Assembly: GCA_018660685.1 (NCBI GenBank)
Contig: JABJJW010000028.1
Span: forward strand, 35,184-99,183
From: Flavobacteriales bacterium
GTDB taxonomy: Bacteria; Bacteroidota; Bacteroidia; Flavobacteriales_G; Salibacteraceae
Direction of reading: 5' to 3'
DNA length: 64,000 nucleotides
Below are positions 1 to 9,951 of this stretch, piece after piece. The notes below the pieces were generated by a model. It saw only the letters and a list, made by a program, of their open reading frames with translations, did no database searches and was not told the DNA's origin. A program made the translations under genes and the position numbers. Position 1 is the stretch's first letter. Each line of letters starts with the position of its first letter.

Positions 1-2
1 AC

Positions 3-409
<407 letters not shown>

Positions 410-410
<1 letters not shown>

Positions 411-1000
411 TGCGTATTTGGATCCTTCTTGCCTCTATTGTCTTCTTGGCTTCTTGTGAAGAAAATTATACCCCCAAACCGCAAGCCTATACTCGAGTTT
501 CTCTTCCGGATCCGACCTATTTATTGACGGCAGGTGAAAATTGGAATTGTCCGTACGAATTTGAATACTCCGCTCAAAGTGCCATGACCATTGATCCGCG
601 CTATCAGAGCAAGACGTGTTGGTACAATTTGTACTATCCCGGCTTTAGAGCCACGATTCATTTGACCTATTCTCCAGTCGAGGGAGATCTTTCTGAGCAG
701 ATTGAGGAAGCTCGAAAGCTAGCCATGAAACACATTGCCAAAGCGACTAAGATTTTGGAGAATCCAATTCAAAATGATTCAGCAGGTGTTTACGGATTGA
801 AATACTCATTTAGAGGAGAGACTGCTTCAGATGTTCAGTTTTTCCTAACCGATAGCTCTTCTCACTTCCTTAGAGGGTCACTCTACTTTAGCGTTAAGCC
901 AAACAAGGATAGCCTCTCGCCGATCATCGATTATGTAGATCGAGATATTGATCATCTCATCAAGACACTTCGATGGGTTTCGGTTGGAAGCTCAGAGTGA
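410..1000 (+). CDS. gldD: GldD, gliding motility lipoprotein
   Basis: A 196-aa protein starting with a lipoprotein signal peptide that ends in the lipobox LASC (Cys16). The mature part (PQAYTRVSLPDPTY…) has the size and opening motif of GldD, a lipoprotein required for gliding in Flavobacterium and linked to T9SS function. The start ATG overlaps the gldE stop (TAATG), so translation is probably coupled. The 3' end overlaps the convergent heme A synthase gene by 41 bp. The exact biochemical role of GldD is unknown. Confidence 0.9.
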
Positions 1001-1997
1001 AGTAAAGCCGAACGAGCGAAAGGAGTACTATCAAGGCCACTACTTGATGTAAGACTGCCAGCGTAATTGGTACTTGAAGGAGTAGCGTTGCCACTCCTAG
1101 GATGAATTGGAGTACCAAGGCAACGATGAATGCGAACAATGCCTTTCGACTTCTTCCTTCGTAATCTTCTAAATCTTTAAAAAGCAGCAAAGAAAGAAGC
1201 AGCACAGCTACGGCCAGAGTGCGATGCACGAATTGGACACCTGACTTTCCTTCCAAGAAATTTCGGATCCATGGTTCCATCGAAAAGACCGTCTCCGAGA
1301 TCAACGCTCCATCCATTAGAGGCCAGGTGTTGTGGACCCAACCTGCCTTAAGACCAGCTACAAATGCTCCAAAGATTATTTGAACCGAGATCAGCATACC
1401 TAGAGCCACTAATATTCTTTGCCGAGAATTGACTACGCTGACTACCGTGCCATGATAAGTGTACTTGAGCAATGTCCAATAAATGACCGCACAGGTTAGA
1501 AATGCCGTGAATAAATGAGCTGCCAATCGAAAGTGGCTAACGCGAGGGACATCAATCAATCCGCTTTTTACCATGTACCATCCAAGTAATGCTTGGAGAG
1601 CTCCCAGGGCTAATATCCCCACGAACCACTTTACATGGTCTTTTGGGATTCTTTTTTTGAAGAGAAAAAATGCAAATGGGACAATGAATACTATACCGAT
1701 CATTCTCCCAAACATCCTGTGAATGTACTCCCACCAATAGATCGACTTGAAATCACTTAATGTAAAACTGCTGTGCAATTCCTGGAATTCAGGTGAGGTT
1801 TGGTAACCCGCGAATTCATCTTCCCACCCTGCATCACTCATCGGTGGCAATGACCCTTGAAAGCTCCAATGAACCATTGATAGGCCAGAGTGAGTTAGCC
1901 TTGTAATTCCACCAATGACTACCATGGCAAGCACAAGCACAATGCCTAAGTATAGCCAGTAGATTACAATTTTAGATGGAGTAAATGGTGTGGTCAT
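960..1997 (-). CDS. ctaA: Heme A synthase, COX15/CtaA family
   Basis: A 345-aa polytopic membrane protein with about eight transmembrane segments. The family landmarks are present: GGITRLTHSGLSMVHW near the N-terminus, WWEYIHRMFGR in the second helix pair, HNTWPLMDG, FVHRTLA and LHQVVA, which together supply the heme-ligand histidines of both four-helix halves. The enzyme oxidises heme O to heme A for aa3-type terminal oxidases, so the organism should respire with such an oxidase. It is transcribed toward gldD and overlaps its 3' end by 41 bp. The next upstream gene on this strand is a small secreted protein only about 30 bp away, so they may be co-transcribed. Confidence 0.93.
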   Translation of the reverse strand: MTTPFTPSKIVIYWLYLGIVLVLAMVVIGGITRLTHSGLSMVHWSFQGSLPPMSDAGWEDEFAGYQTSPEFQELHSSFTLSDFKSIYWWEYIHRMFGRMIGIVFIVPFAFFLFKKRIPKDHVKWFVGILALGALQALLGWYMVKSGLIDVPRVSHFRLAAHLFTAFLTCAVIYWTLLKYTYHGTVVSVVNSRQRILVALGMLISVQIIFGAFVAGLKAGWVHNTWPLMDGALISETVFSMEPWIRNFLEGKSGVQFVHRTLAVAVLLLSLLLFKDLEDYEGRSRKALFAFIVALVLQFILGVATLLLQVPITLAVLHQVVALIVLLSLVRLYFTLSFQPKPIEVS

Positions 1998-2029
1998 TCA
2001 GCGCAAGAACAAAGCTACTGAATGGATAA

Positions 2030-2281
2030 TCAGAAGATCGTGCGAAAAACGTCAAAGACGTTTGGGAATCGGAACAATTCATCCGAGCTCTCCTGTTTCT
2101 TCTGTTTTGAAGCTTTCAACTCTTTTTCTGAAACTTGAATGAAATCAGCATCGGATTGGGCTAGCTGCTCCACATCTTGAGATTCGACTTGCGTCACTTG
2201 CTGGCAATCACTATTCATGAAGGCGAGAACCGTCAAAAAAACGACTGAGATAGCAAGAAATCTGTTGATTGTTGATTTCAT
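2030..2281 (-). CDS. Small exported protein of unknown function
   Basis: An 83-aa protein: an N-terminal hydrophobic segment (FLAISVVFLTVLAFM) that works as a signal peptide or single anchor, then a Gln/Ser/Lys/Glu-rich polar stretch and a short hydrophobic tail ending FRTIF. I chose the ATG at 2281 over the TTG at 2290 because a TATTTTTG promoter element occupies 2288-2295 and would overlap the TTG. I recognise no family. It sits upstream of ctaA on the same strand, so a link to cytochrome oxidase biogenesis is possible but only inferred. Confidence 0.55.
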   Translation of the reverse strand: MKSTINRFLAISVVFLTVLAFMNSDCQQVTQVESQDVEQLAQSDADFIQVSEKELKASKQKKQESSDELFRFPNVFDVFRTIF

Positions 2282-2287
2282 CGAGGG

Positions 2288-2295
2288 CAAAAATA
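2288..2295 (-). promoter_or_regulatory. -7 promoter element TATTTTTG
   Basis: On the minus strand TATTTTTG matches the Bacteroidota sigma-A -7 consensus TAnnTTTG. Only six bases separate it from the ATG at 2281, so the transcript would be leaderless or nearly so. Confidence 0.55.
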
Positions 2296-2349
2296 GTTTT
2301 TTTTTGATTCCGTGTCTGCGCTTGGGCGTTAGTCGTGTGGTGACAACTC

Positions 2350-2357
2350 TATCTTTG
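2350..2357 (+). promoter_or_regulatory. -7 promoter element TATCTTTG before tatC
   Basis: An exact TAnnTTTG match followed by CCGCC, a downstream extension shared by several other promoters in the window. It lies seven bases before the TTG proposed as the tatC start. Confidence 0.55.
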
Positions 2358-2364
2358 CCGCCCT

Positions 2365-3201
2365 TTGGCAGAAGAACAACATACAGAAGAGGATGAAATG
2401 TCCTTTTTGGACCACCTTGAAATTCTTAGATGGCATTTGATTCGAAGCGCCACGGCCATTCTGCTCGGCGCCGTTGTAGCTTTCAGCTTCAAAAACTTCA
2501 TTTTCGACACTTTAATCTTCGGCGCGCTCAAATCCGACTTCATCACCTACAAGTTTCTTTGCAAGGCATCCGCTAAACTCAGCACTTGGTTACCTGGGAT
2601 GTTCCCCGACGGATCTATCTGCATTGGACAAGATCTTCCAACCTTGGTCAATCTTACAATGGCTGGGCAGTTCATGGCACACATCATGACGGCAATCGTT
2701 GCAGGCATCATCATAGCATTTCCATACGTGCTTTGGGAAGTATGGCGTTTCATTTCTCCAGGTCTTCAGAAATCCGAACGCAGAACAACGCGAGGTTTTG
2801 TTGCTGCTGCATCATTTCTATTCTTCTGTGGAGTGTTGTTTGGATATCTAGTTATATCTCCATTATCCATCAATTTTTTCCTCAACTATCAGGTTAGTCC
2901 GGATGTGGTCAACAATCCAACACTTTCCACCTACATATCTCTGGTGACGAGTGTTGTTTTGGCATGTGGTGCAGTCTTCGAGTTGCCAATATTGGTTTAC
3001 TTTTTAACCAAAGCAGGAATCCTCACCCCAAAAGTGCTTCGGGCTTTTCGACGGCACGCATTGGTTGGTGCCCTCATTCTTTCAGCGGTTATTACACCTC
3101 CCGATGTTTTCAGTCAAATCCTTGTAACCATTCCGATCTTGTTTCTGTATGAGGTTAGTATATGGATATCTTCTCTTGTACTGAAGCGACAAGCTGAGTA
3201 A
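2365..3201 (+). CDS. tatC: TatC, twin-arginine translocase subunit
   Basis: The core begins MSFLDHLEILRWHLIRSA, the hallmark N-terminus of TatC, followed by six transmembrane segments in about 270 residues. TatC is the inner-membrane receptor for folded twin-arginine preproteins. The TTG at 2365 adds a short acidic leader (MAEEQHTEEDE), which is common in Bacteroidota TatC. The ATG at 2398 is the alternative start. No tatA gene is in the window. The next gene starts 25 bp downstream, so the DUF5686 protein may be co-transcribed. Confidence 0.93.
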   Translation: MAEEQHTEEDEMSFLDHLEILRWHLIRSATAILLGAVVAFSFKNFIFDTLIFGALKSDFITYKFLCKASAKLSTWLPGMFPDGSICIGQDLPTLVNLTMAGQFMAHIMTAIVAGIIIAFPYVLWEVWRFISPGLQKSERRTTRGFVAAASFLFFCGVLFGYLVISPLSINFFLNYQVSPDVVNNPTLSTYISLVTSVVLACGAVFELPILVYFLTKAGILTPKVLRAFRRHALVGALILSAVITPPDVFSQILVTIPILFLYEVSIWISSLVLKRQAE

Positions 3202-3226
3202 CATTGTAAGAGCTACTCCTAACTCC

Positions 3227-5710
3227 TTGAAACTTTTGAGAATACTCATTGCCAGTTTCTTGACTGCATGTGCAATTATGGCGTGCAATTCTGCCGTGTT
3301 CGGTCAAAAAACGATCGTTACGGGAAAGGTGTATGATCCCACCTCAGGAGAGGCACTCCCTTTTGTCAACGTCTTTTTTAAAGACAGCAAGATTGGAACC
3401 ACCTCCGACGAAAGTGGAAATTATCGGATCGAGACTTATTACCCCACAGACAGCCTTATTGCTTCCATGGTTGGTTATAGCAGAACCGGTATGAAAGTAA
3501 AAAAGGATCGTGCCCAAGTTCTAGATTTTGAAATGGCAGTTAGCGGTATCGCTCTCGGCACAGTAAACGTCGTTGGCGATCGCAAGAAAAAGGACCCAGC
3601 GGTGGAGATCATGAAGCGAGTAGTTCGAAACAAGAAAGCAAACAACCGAGAGAAGCTGCTCGCGTACGAATACGATCTGTACAACAAAATTGAGTTCGAC
3701 ATGAACAATGTTGGAGAGTCGTTTCGGAAACGAAAAGTCATGAAACCCTTCGAGTTCATTTTCGACAATGTCGATTCAACATCCGAAGAGAAGCCGTTCA
3801 TTCCAATATTCTTAACGGAATCATTTTCTCGTTACTACTACAATAAGAATCCGAAGCATTCCAAGGAAATTATAGAAGCGACCAAAGTGGCTGGAGTGAA
3901 AAACGAAAGCGTCAGCCAGTTCTTGGGAGACATGTATCAAAGCACAAACATCTATCACAACTACGTTAGTGCATTCGGTAAAAGTTTTGTGAGTCCATTA
4001 TCGGATTTTGGCCCACTATCCTATAAATATTTTCTCCTGGATAGTGCTATTCTCGATCAGAAGTACAAATGCTTCAAAATTGCCTTCTTGCCACGACGAA
4101 AGGGAGAGCTGACGTTCGAAGGTGAAATGTGGGTACATGACACCACCTTCGCGATCAAGGAAATTGAAGCCACAATCGGAGCAGATGCCAACATCAATTG
4201 GATCAACGGCTTTACGGTGAAGCACACTTATGATCAAGCGGAGGACGAAGTATGGATGCTCACGAAAGAACACGTGGTGGTTGACTTTAACGTCAGTGAA
4301 AAGACCATTGGCTTCTACGGACGCAAAACATCAATCTATTCGGATTTCAAGATAAATGAGACCCTTAACAAGTCATTCTTCACCGCCTTCAACAATGTTG
4401 AAGTCAAAGAGGACGCCAACGACAAATCCGATGAATTCTGGAGTGAAAAAAGGCCAGAACAGCTAAGCGTGAATGAAGCCAATGTCTATGATATGGTTGA
4501 TACCATCCAAAACATTCCTGCCTTCCGCACTTATGTAGACATTGTCACCCTTTTCGTCACTGGTTACTATGAGATGAAATACTTCGATCTCGGTCAGTAC
4601 TACACCTTTTTCAGTTTCAATCAAATAGAAGGGCTCCGCGGACGGTTTGGTGGAAAGACAAACAGCGATTTCAGCACAAAAGTTGAGCTAAAAGGATACA
4701 TCGCATATGGCTTAAAGGACGAGCAAGTCAAATATGAAGGCGCAACACGACTCTTTCTTACCAAAAAGCCAAGGCAAGTTTTAGGACTGATTCATAAACG
4801 TGACTTAGAACAGCTCGGTCAAAGTGCAAATGCTTGGCAGACGGACAATATCCTCTCATCCGTATTCAGGCGTACTCCGAATAATCAGCTCAATGCATTT
4901 GAAGAATACAAGGTCAATTACCAGGTTGAATACTTCCCTGGATTGTCAAATACGTTGACATTTAATAGGCGAGACATTTGGTCTGTTGGATCGTTTCCAT
5001 TTCAAAAAATTAGCTCGGAAGGTTTAGTGACTGAGATAAACAGAATCAAGACTTCAGAAGTGACAGTGGGCACGAGGATAGCATACGATGAAAAATTTAT
5101 CTCGGGCAATCTAGATCGTGTGAGCTTAGGCACTCGTTTTCCGGTGGTCAACGCAAGTGTTTCATTCGGCATTAAAGATTTCCTTGATGGTAACTATAAC
5201 TATCAGCGAATCAACATTAATATTCAAGATCGGGTGGCTTTTAATCCTCTTGGCCAGAGCGACATCACTATTGACGCGGGAAAAGTATGGGGCGACTTAC
5301 CGTTTCCTCTACTCCACCTATTCAATGGAAACGAAACCTACTTCTACGACATATATGCTTTCAACCTTATGAACTACTATGAGTTTGTGGCCGATGAATG
5401 GGTGAATGTGTTCTGGGTTCATCATTTTAACGGCCTGCTATTCAACAAGGTTCCTCTCATCAGAAAGCTGAAATGGCGGGAGGTTGCCACATTCCGTGGA
5501 GCGGTAGGGGGTTTGTCGGATGATCATCTTACCGAACTTCAGTTTCCTACCGATTTATTCAAGTTAACAAAGCCGTACTTCGAAGCTGGCGTGGGCGTTG
5601 AGAATATTTTAAAGATTTTTAGGGTCGACGCACTGTGGAGATTGTCATATTTGAATAATCCGGACGTTGTTCCTTTTGGAATTAGAACAACTTTCCAATT
5701 TGATTTCTAA
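3227..5710 (+). CDS. DUF5686 outer-membrane protein with carboxypeptidase regulatory-like domain
   Basis: An 827-aa exported protein: signal peptide (residues 1-26, ending VFG-Q), a CarboxypepD_reg-like beta-sandwich at about 28-113 ([38 protein letters not shown]), then a long DUF5686 region with alternating beta-strand character that ends in an aromatic residue (FQFDF), as expected for an outer-membrane barrel. The family is widespread in Bacteroidota; its molecular role is unknown, and a TonB-like or envelope-biogenesis function is only inference. The start is TTG, placing the signal peptide at the N-terminus. lptB follows after two bases, suggesting an envelope-related operon. Confidence 0.85.
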   Translation: MKLLRILIASFLTACAIMACNSAVFGQKTIVTGKVYDPTSGEALPFVNVFFKDSKIGTTSDESGNYRIETYYPTDSLIASMVGYSRTGMKVKKDRAQVLDFEMAVSGIALGTVNVVGDRKKKDPAVEIMKRVVRNKKANNREKLLAYEYDLYNKIEFDMNNVGESFRKRKVMKPFEFIFDNVDSTSEEKPFIPIFLTESFSRYYYNKNPKHSKEIIEATKVAGVKNESVSQFLGDMYQSTNIYHNYVSAFGKSFVSPLSDFGPLSYKYFLLDSAILDQKYKCFKIAFLPRRKGELTFEGEMWVHDTTFAIKEIEATIGADANINWINGFTVKHTYDQAEDEVWMLTKEHVVVDFNVSEKTIGFYGRKTSIYSDFKINETLNKSFFTAFNNVEVKEDANDKSDEFWSEKRPEQLSVNEANVYDMVDTIQNIPAFRTYVDIVTLFVTGYYEMKYFDLGQYYTFFSFNQIEGLRGRFGGKTNSDFSTKVELKGYIAYGLKDEQVKYEGATRLFLTKKPRQVLGLIHKRDLEQLGQSANAWQTDNILSSVFRRTPNNQLNAFEEYKVNYQVEYFPGLSNTLTFNRRDIWSVGSFPFQKISSEGLVTEINRIKTSEVTVGTRIAYDEKFISGNLDRVSLGTRFPVVNASVSFGIKDFLDGNYNYQRININIQDRVAFNPLGQSDITIDAGKVWGDLPFPLLHLFNGNETYFYDIYAFNLMNYYEFVADEWVNVFWVHHFNGLLFNKVPLIRKLKWREVATFRGAVGGLSDDHLTELQFPTDLFKLTKPYFEAGVGVENILKIFRVDALWRLSYLNNPDVVPFGIRTTFQFDF

Positions 5711-5712
5711 TC

Positions 5713-6477
5713 ATGAAACTCAGAGCAGAAAATCTCATCAAGAAGTACAAGAGTCGAACGGTTGTAAACAACGTCAGCGTCGAGGTCGAGCAGGGTGAGA
5801 TTGTTGGGCTTCTCGGTCCAAACGGTGCAGGAAAAACCACGACCTTTTATATGATTGTTGGATTGATCAAACCAAATGACGGTGAGATTTTCCTCGATGA
5901 TGAAAATATCACGAGTCTACCAATGTATAAACGCGCTAATCAAGGTGTAGGTTATCTTCCACAGGAGCCGTCGGTGTTTCGTAAACTTAGCGTGGAAGAG
6001 AATCTGAAGGCGGTTCTTGAAATGAGAAAAGACTTGAGCAAGGCTCAGCAGCATGAGAAACTTGAAACATTAATCGATGAACTTGGCCTTGAACATGTGC
6101 GCAAGAATCGAGGTGATTTGCTTTCTGGAGGAGAAAGACGAAGAACAGAGATAGCCCGGTCTTTAGCTTCTGATCCAAAGTTCATTTTGCTTGATGAGCC
6201 TTTTGCTGGAGTCGATCCAATAGCTGTGGAGGACATTCAGTCCATCGTAGCGACGTTGAAAAATAAGAACATTGGAATTCTGATTACCGACCACAATGTG
6301 CAAGAGACTTTGTCCATTACAGATCGAGCCTATCTTCTGTTTGAAGGAAGCATATTAAAAACAGGTACAGCCGAGGATCTAGCGAGCGATCCACAAGTTA
6401 GAAAAGTCTACTTAGGTCAGAACTTTGAATTGAAACGCGCTCCTGTTAATCAGAGCGTCGATAAATCGAACGAATAG
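5713..6477 (+). CDS. lptB: LptB, LPS export ABC transporter ATPase
   Basis: A 254-aa ABC ATPase with Walker [10 protein letters not shown], signature LSGGERRR, Walker [14 protein letters not shown] and switch His in ITDHNV. The LSGGERRR signature and [16 protein letters not shown] stretch are typical of LptB, which powers LptFG extraction of LPS from the inner membrane. It starts two bases after the DUF5686 gene, so they are co-transcribed. The last 28 bp overlap the convergent purS gene. A short C-terminal extension ([14 protein letters not shown]) follows the usual LptB end. Confidence 0.93.
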   Translation: MKLRAENLIKKYKSRTVVNNVSVEVEQGEIVGLLGPNGAGKTTTFYMIVGLIKPNDGEIFLDDENITSLPMYKRANQGVGYLPQEPSVFRKLSVEENLKAVLEMRKDLSKAQQHEKLETLIDELGLEHVRKNRGDLLSGGERRRTEIARSLASDPKFILLDEPFAGVDPIAVEDIQSIVATLKNKNIGILITDHNVQETLSITDRAYLLFEGSILKTGTAEDLASDPQVRKVYLGQNFELKRAPVNQSVDKSNE

Positions 6478-6701
6478 GATTCGACGATTTGATTGCAGAG
6501 TAGATTTTTACAAGCCTCATCTACTTTATTCCCAGCAGCACTCTCATCAGCAGCCTCTACTTCGAGGGTAATGTGTCTACCAATTCTCACATTGCTAATC
6601 TCATTGAGATTAAGGTTTCCCATTGAAGAAGATACAGCCTTCCCTTGAGGATCAAGGAGATTTGCGTGAGGCATGATGTCGATTTCAGCTTTGAATTTCA
6701 T
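6450..6701 (-). CDS. purS: PurS, phosphoribosylformylglycinamidine synthase subunit
   Basis: An 83-aa protein starting [23 protein letters not shown], the classic PurS fold opening, with the [12 protein letters not shown] strand in the middle. PurS is the small dimeric bridge of the PurLQS complex in the fourth step of purine synthesis. I use the internal ATG at 6701 because the ORF-track extension to 6731 lies inside the pssA coding region and does not match the family. The start overlaps the end of pssA by 17 bp, so the two are translationally coupled. Confidence 0.9.
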   Translation of the reverse strand: MKFKAEIDIMPHANLLDPQGKAVSSSMGNLNLNEISNVRIGRHITLEVEAADESAAGNKVDEACKNLLCNQIVESYSFDLSTL

Positions 6702-7572
6702 CTGAGATTGTGCTTTCGTTTGAGGCGGCAAAAATGGAATAAATCACTGAGAGGATGAAATATCCTATCATGAAAATTGGAAGAATCAAGTAATCAATCA
6801 AACCCCATGAAAATGGGAGTGATAGATATGGTACTAAGAAGATCAAATAGCAGATCAAAACCCAAATCAACAAACTATATTTCCATTTGTTCTTTGCCCA
6901 TGAGAACCCTTTGAATTTGAGTGAAATCATTGGAATCTTTGATACCATCAAAAACGATAGGCACACTGCCGTAATTTGATAAAAGAGCGGCGAAAACATC
7001 ATTCGAAGAACAACCGCATCTGAGGCATCCCATTTTCTTTCTTGAGCAAGGATGTCGATGAACTGATCTGAAAGGGGATGATAAAAATTCAAATTGTAAT
7101 TGGTTTCCAAGACCAATGGAATTGATAAAATGAACAATGACATGGCTGGCACTGGCATTCCTTGGAAATGCGGAACCTGCTTGTCACTCAAATTGAATAC
7201 AGCAAGGCGATAGGCTGCTCCCATAGGTAGCACTGATGAAACGCTTGCCATTAACCAGACACTCAGAGGCCACTCTTGTATTGGCACAAAGTAATACCCC
7301 TTGGTAATAATGATCATTTGAAAAACCACCATACCGGGTGCTATACCAAAAGTGACGAGGTCTGCTAGGCTGTCAAGTTGTAACCCGAGCTTACTATCCG
7401 CTTTGAGCATTCTTGCAACAAAACCATCAAGAAAATCCAGAATTAGCGCCACTCCAATGCAGAGCACCGCTGAGACCATCTGCTCATTCGCAACGAAGAT
7501 GATGGCAGTGAATCCCATGGTGAGATTACCTAACGTAAACAAATTGGGAATGAACTTTATGACTCTCTCCAT
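6685..7572 (-). CDS. pssA: CDP-diacylglycerol--serine O-phosphatidyltransferase
   Basis: A 295-aa multi-spanning membrane enzyme with the CDP-alcohol phosphotransferase motif D-x2-DG-x2-AR-x8-G-x3-D-x3-D seen as DFLDGFVARMLKADSKLGLQLDSLAD. It makes phosphatidylserine, the precursor of phosphatidylethanolamine. The N-terminus (MERVIKFIPNLFTLGNLTMGF) is typical of the Bacteroidota form. A perfect -7 element (TATCTTTG) lies eight bases upstream of the ATG. purS overlaps its 3' end, forming a two-gene operon. Confidence 0.93.
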   Translation of the reverse strand: MERVIKFIPNLFTLGNLTMGFTAIIFVANEQMVSAVLCIGVALILDFLDGFVARMLKADSKLGLQLDSLADLVTFGIAPGMVVFQMIIITKGYYFVPIQEWPLSVWLMASVSSVLPMGAAYRLAVFNLSDKQVPHFQGMPVPAMSLFILSIPLVLETNYNLNFYHPLSDQFIDILAQERKWDASDAVVLRMMFSPLFYQITAVCLSFLMVSKIPMISLKFKGFSWAKNKWKYSLLIWVLICYLIFLVPYLSLPFSWGLIDYLILPIFMIGYFILSVIYSIFAASNESTISDEIQS

Positions 7573-7580
7573 TATGCCGC

Positions 7581-7588
7581 CAAAGATA
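7581..7588 (-). promoter_or_regulatory. -7 promoter element TATCTTTG before pssA-purS
   Basis: Exact TAnnTTTG match on the minus strand, with GGCGGCATA between it and the pssA ATG at 7572. This predicts a nearly leaderless mRNA. Confidence 0.6.
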
Positions 7589-7664
7589 TCGATCGGGTAC
7601 TGCGATTCACATTTTACCGTTAATACGACACGTCTCGTAACAAACCATGGCCTTTAATACTTCG

Positions 7665-7672
7665 TATTTTTG
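7665..7672 (+). promoter_or_regulatory. -7 promoter element TATTTTTG before the PorV2-like gene
   Basis: Exact TAnnTTTG match ending ten bases before the ATG at 7682. It overlaps the ORF-track start at 7670, which supports using the later ATG. Confidence 0.5.
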
Positions 7673-7681
7673 TTAGATATC

Positions 7682-8764
7682 ATGAATCGCACTCCCCTTC
7701 TACTCCTTATTGGAGTCTTTTTTTCCGCCAATGCCCTAGCCCAAGCTCCGAAATACAGCAATGAATTTCTAAGCATTGGTGTTGGCGCCAGAGGTTTGGC
7801 GATGTCGAAAGCCCAAGTAGCTTCCGTCAATGATCTCACATCAGCTTACTGGAATCCGGCAGGCTTGGTTGAAATCAAGGACAATCTTCAAGTCGGAGCT
7901 CAACACGCCGAGTACTTTGCAGGGATTGCTAAATACGACTATGGCGCCGTCGCCATCAATACTGACCGAAAAAGCGGGATGGCATTTAGTTTTCTTCGAT
8001 TTGGAGTAGACGACATCCCAAACACCACCGATTTAATTGATCAGAATGGTCGGGTAAATTACGATCGGATCACATCATTTAGCGCTGCGGATTATGCCTT
8101 TCTTTTTTCCTATGCGCGACAGCTAGGTCCTGAAGGTTTGAGTGTAGGAGGAAATGCCAAAGTAATTTACCGTCAAGTTGGGGATATGGCCAATGCTTGG
8201 GGATTCGGTCTTGATGTTGGAGCACAGTACAAGCTTAATGATTGGCGGTTCGGTGTGATCGGTCGTGACATCACTTCCACCTTCAACGCATGGAGCTTCA
8301 ATCTCGATGAGAGAACGATAGAAGTGTTCGAGGCTACAAATAATGAGATCCCTCAGAATGGGGTCGAAGTCACTTTGCCTAAGCTTAGTTTAGGGGCAGC
8401 TCGGTCTTGGAGGATAAAAGAAAAATTTGGAGTGTTGGCTGAGGTCAATTTTGATGTGACCACGGATGGAAAAAGAAATGTCCTTGTTAGTGGAGATCCT
8501 TTTAGTATCGATCCCAATGTAGGTCTAGAGCTAGATTACCAAGGGATAATTTTCCTAAGAGCGGGACTCGGAAACTTTCAACGGATCAAGGCAGAGGTCG
8601 GTGACTACTATGAATACACGATGCAACCGAACGTCGGAATTGGCGTGAACATTAAAGAGACTTTGAGCATTGACTACGCACTGACTGATATTGGCGATCA
8701 AAGCGTTGCCCTCTATTCAAATGTGTTCAGTCTCAGAGTCGCCATCAATCGAAAATCTGAGTGA
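7682..8764 (+). CDS. PorV2-like outer-membrane protein (PorV/PorQ family, T9SS-associated)
   Basis: A 360-aa protein with a signal peptide (MNRTPLLLLIGVFFSANALAQ) followed by APKYSNEFLSIGVGARGLAMSKAQVASVNDLTSAYWNPAGL, the signature of the PorV/PorQ outer-membrane barrel family. The length and its pairing with a PorU2-type protease C-terminus directly downstream identify the PorV2-like subgroup. PorV proteins shuttle T9SS cargo to the sortase at the cell surface. The TGA stop is followed immediately, in the same frame, by the PorU2 remnant, with no intergenic spacer. Confidence 0.82.
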   Translation: MNRTPLLLLIGVFFSANALAQAPKYSNEFLSIGVGARGLAMSKAQVASVNDLTSAYWNPAGLVEIKDNLQVGAQHAEYFAGIAKYDYGAVAINTDRKSGMAFSFLRFGVDDIPNTTDLIDQNGRVNYDRITSFSAADYAFLFSYARQLGPEGLSVGGNAKVIYRQVGDMANAWGFGLDVGAQYKLNDWRFGVIGRDITSTFNAWSFNLDERTIEVFEATNNEIPQNGVEVTLPKLSLGAARSWRIKEKFGVLAEVNFDVTTDGKRNVLVSGDPFSIDPNVGLELDYQGIIFLRAGLGNFQRIKAEVGDYYEYTMQPNVGIGVNIKETLSIDYALTDIGDQSVALYSNVFSLRVAINRKSE

Positions 8765-9241
8765 AACGGCTACTATAGACCGGATGGGTTTGATGATGGT
8801 CTTCACACATTGTTGGTAATGGGTCGAGATGCGAGCGGAAATTCAAGCGGAACCGATTCTTACAAGATTGAGTTCGAGGTGATCAACCGGAGTATGGTTA
8901 CGCATGTGATGAATTATCCAAATCCGTTTAGCACTTCAACACAGTTTGTTTTCACGCTCACCGGTTCAAGTATCCCCGCTGTTTTCACGGTTCAGATAAT
9001 GACCATTTCAGGAAAAGTGGTTCGCGAAATCACAAGGGCGGAATTGGGGTCCATCCATATTGGACGAAACATCACTGACTATACTTGGAATGGTACAGAT
9101 GAGTACGGCGACCGGTTAGCCAACGGGGTTTACCTGTATCGTGTTATCACAAAAATTGATGGCGAATCGGTGGAGAAAATGACCACAAGCGGCGATCAAT
9201 ACTTCAAGAAGGAGTTCGGAAAAATGTATCTGTTTCGTTAG
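8765..9241 (+). pseudogene. C-terminal remnant of a PorU2-type C25 sortase/protease
   Basis: From the base after the PorV2 stop, the frame reads NGYYRPDGFDDGLHTLLVMGRDASGNSSG… and ends YFKKEFGKMYLFR. This matches my recollection of the extreme C-terminus of long PorU2 proteins, including VINRSMVTHVMNYPNPFSTSTQFVFTLTG and the NGVYLYRV strand. Full-length relatives are much longer proteins; the signal peptide, propeptide and catalytic gingipain domain are all absent. There is no start codon before TTG/ATG codons inside the domain. It is therefore a 5'-deleted remnant, or the product of an assembly collapse. The end overlaps the convergent exonuclease gene by 4 bp. Confidence 0.75.
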
Positions 9242-9948
9242 CCGTCGGAGCTCAACTCTTCTTCTGTAAGAATTGGATAACCTCTCATTTTCAAGAATAC
9301 CTGAATCAGGGTGACCACATCTTTTTCGCAGTACGTAACGATTCTTGCCAAATCATTATCCTCCCAAAATACTCCTCCAACCTGACTTCCATCGATGTCG
9401 TCTTTGGGTGTTGGCAAACCAAAAACATGGGCAAGTAACTTCAGCGATGTGAAGTTTTTGAAATCTCCAAACTTCCAAAGTTGCATTGTATCCAAGTGAC
9501 CAACTTCCCAAGGTTTTTTACCTGCTGTATCTAGAATAGATGGAAGTTTCAGTCCATTGATGAGCATTCGTCTTGCGATATACGGAAAGTCAAATTCCTT
9601 TCCATTGTGGCCACATAGAATGTGATGGCTTCCGCTAAAGTGACTTCCCAGAAGATTTGAAAAATCCTTGAGGAGTTCTACCTCATCTTCACTCGCGAAT
9701 GACTTCAGTCTTAACTCCCGTCCTCCACTGCGTTCATTGATGAACCCAACTGAGATGCAGACTATTTTACCGAATTCGGCATAAATTCCAGCACGACCAT
9801 AGATCGATTCAGGTGTATCCTCCTCCTCTTTGAGTAAGAACTTAGCTTTTTCCCCCCACAAATATTGCGTGTTCTCATCGGCGGAGGTGAAATTGGAAAA
9901 TTGCGATACCGTTTCAATATCTAAAAAAAGGATGTTGCTCAGCTGCAT
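9238..9948 (-). CDS. PolB-like 3'-5' exonuclease (DEDDy)
   Basis: A 236-aa RNase H-fold exonuclease. The acidic residues appear in order: LFLDIETV (motif I, D and E), LCGHNGKEFDFPYI (motif II, D), and YCEKDVVTLIQ (motif III, Y and D), a DEDDy arrangement. It belongs to the stand-alone predicted 3'-5' exonuclease PolB-like family common in Bacteroidota, with an inferred role in trimming DNA or RNA 3' ends. It is the last gene of the minus-strand operon starting at 12545 and begins three bases after the preceding broken gene. Confidence 0.85.
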   Translation of the reverse strand: MQLSNILFLDIETVSQFSNFTSADENTQYLWGEKAKFLLKEEEDTPESIYGRAGIYAEFGKIVCISVGFINERSGGRELRLKSFASEDEVELLKDFSNLLGSHFSGSHHILCGHNGKEFDFPYIARRMLINGLKLPSILDTAGKKPWEVGHLDTMQLWKFGDFKNFTSLKLLAHVFGLPTPKDDIDGSQVGGVFWEDNDLARIVTYCEKDVVTLIQVFLKMRGYPILTEEELSSDG

Positions 9949-9951
9949 TGG

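Noticed and set aside
8762-8810. Readthrough or recoding of the PorV2 TGA into the in-frame downstream segment
   Set aside because: The downstream text belongs to a different, normally separate protein. There is no recoding signal, and a deletion explains the in-frame join by a one-in-three chance.
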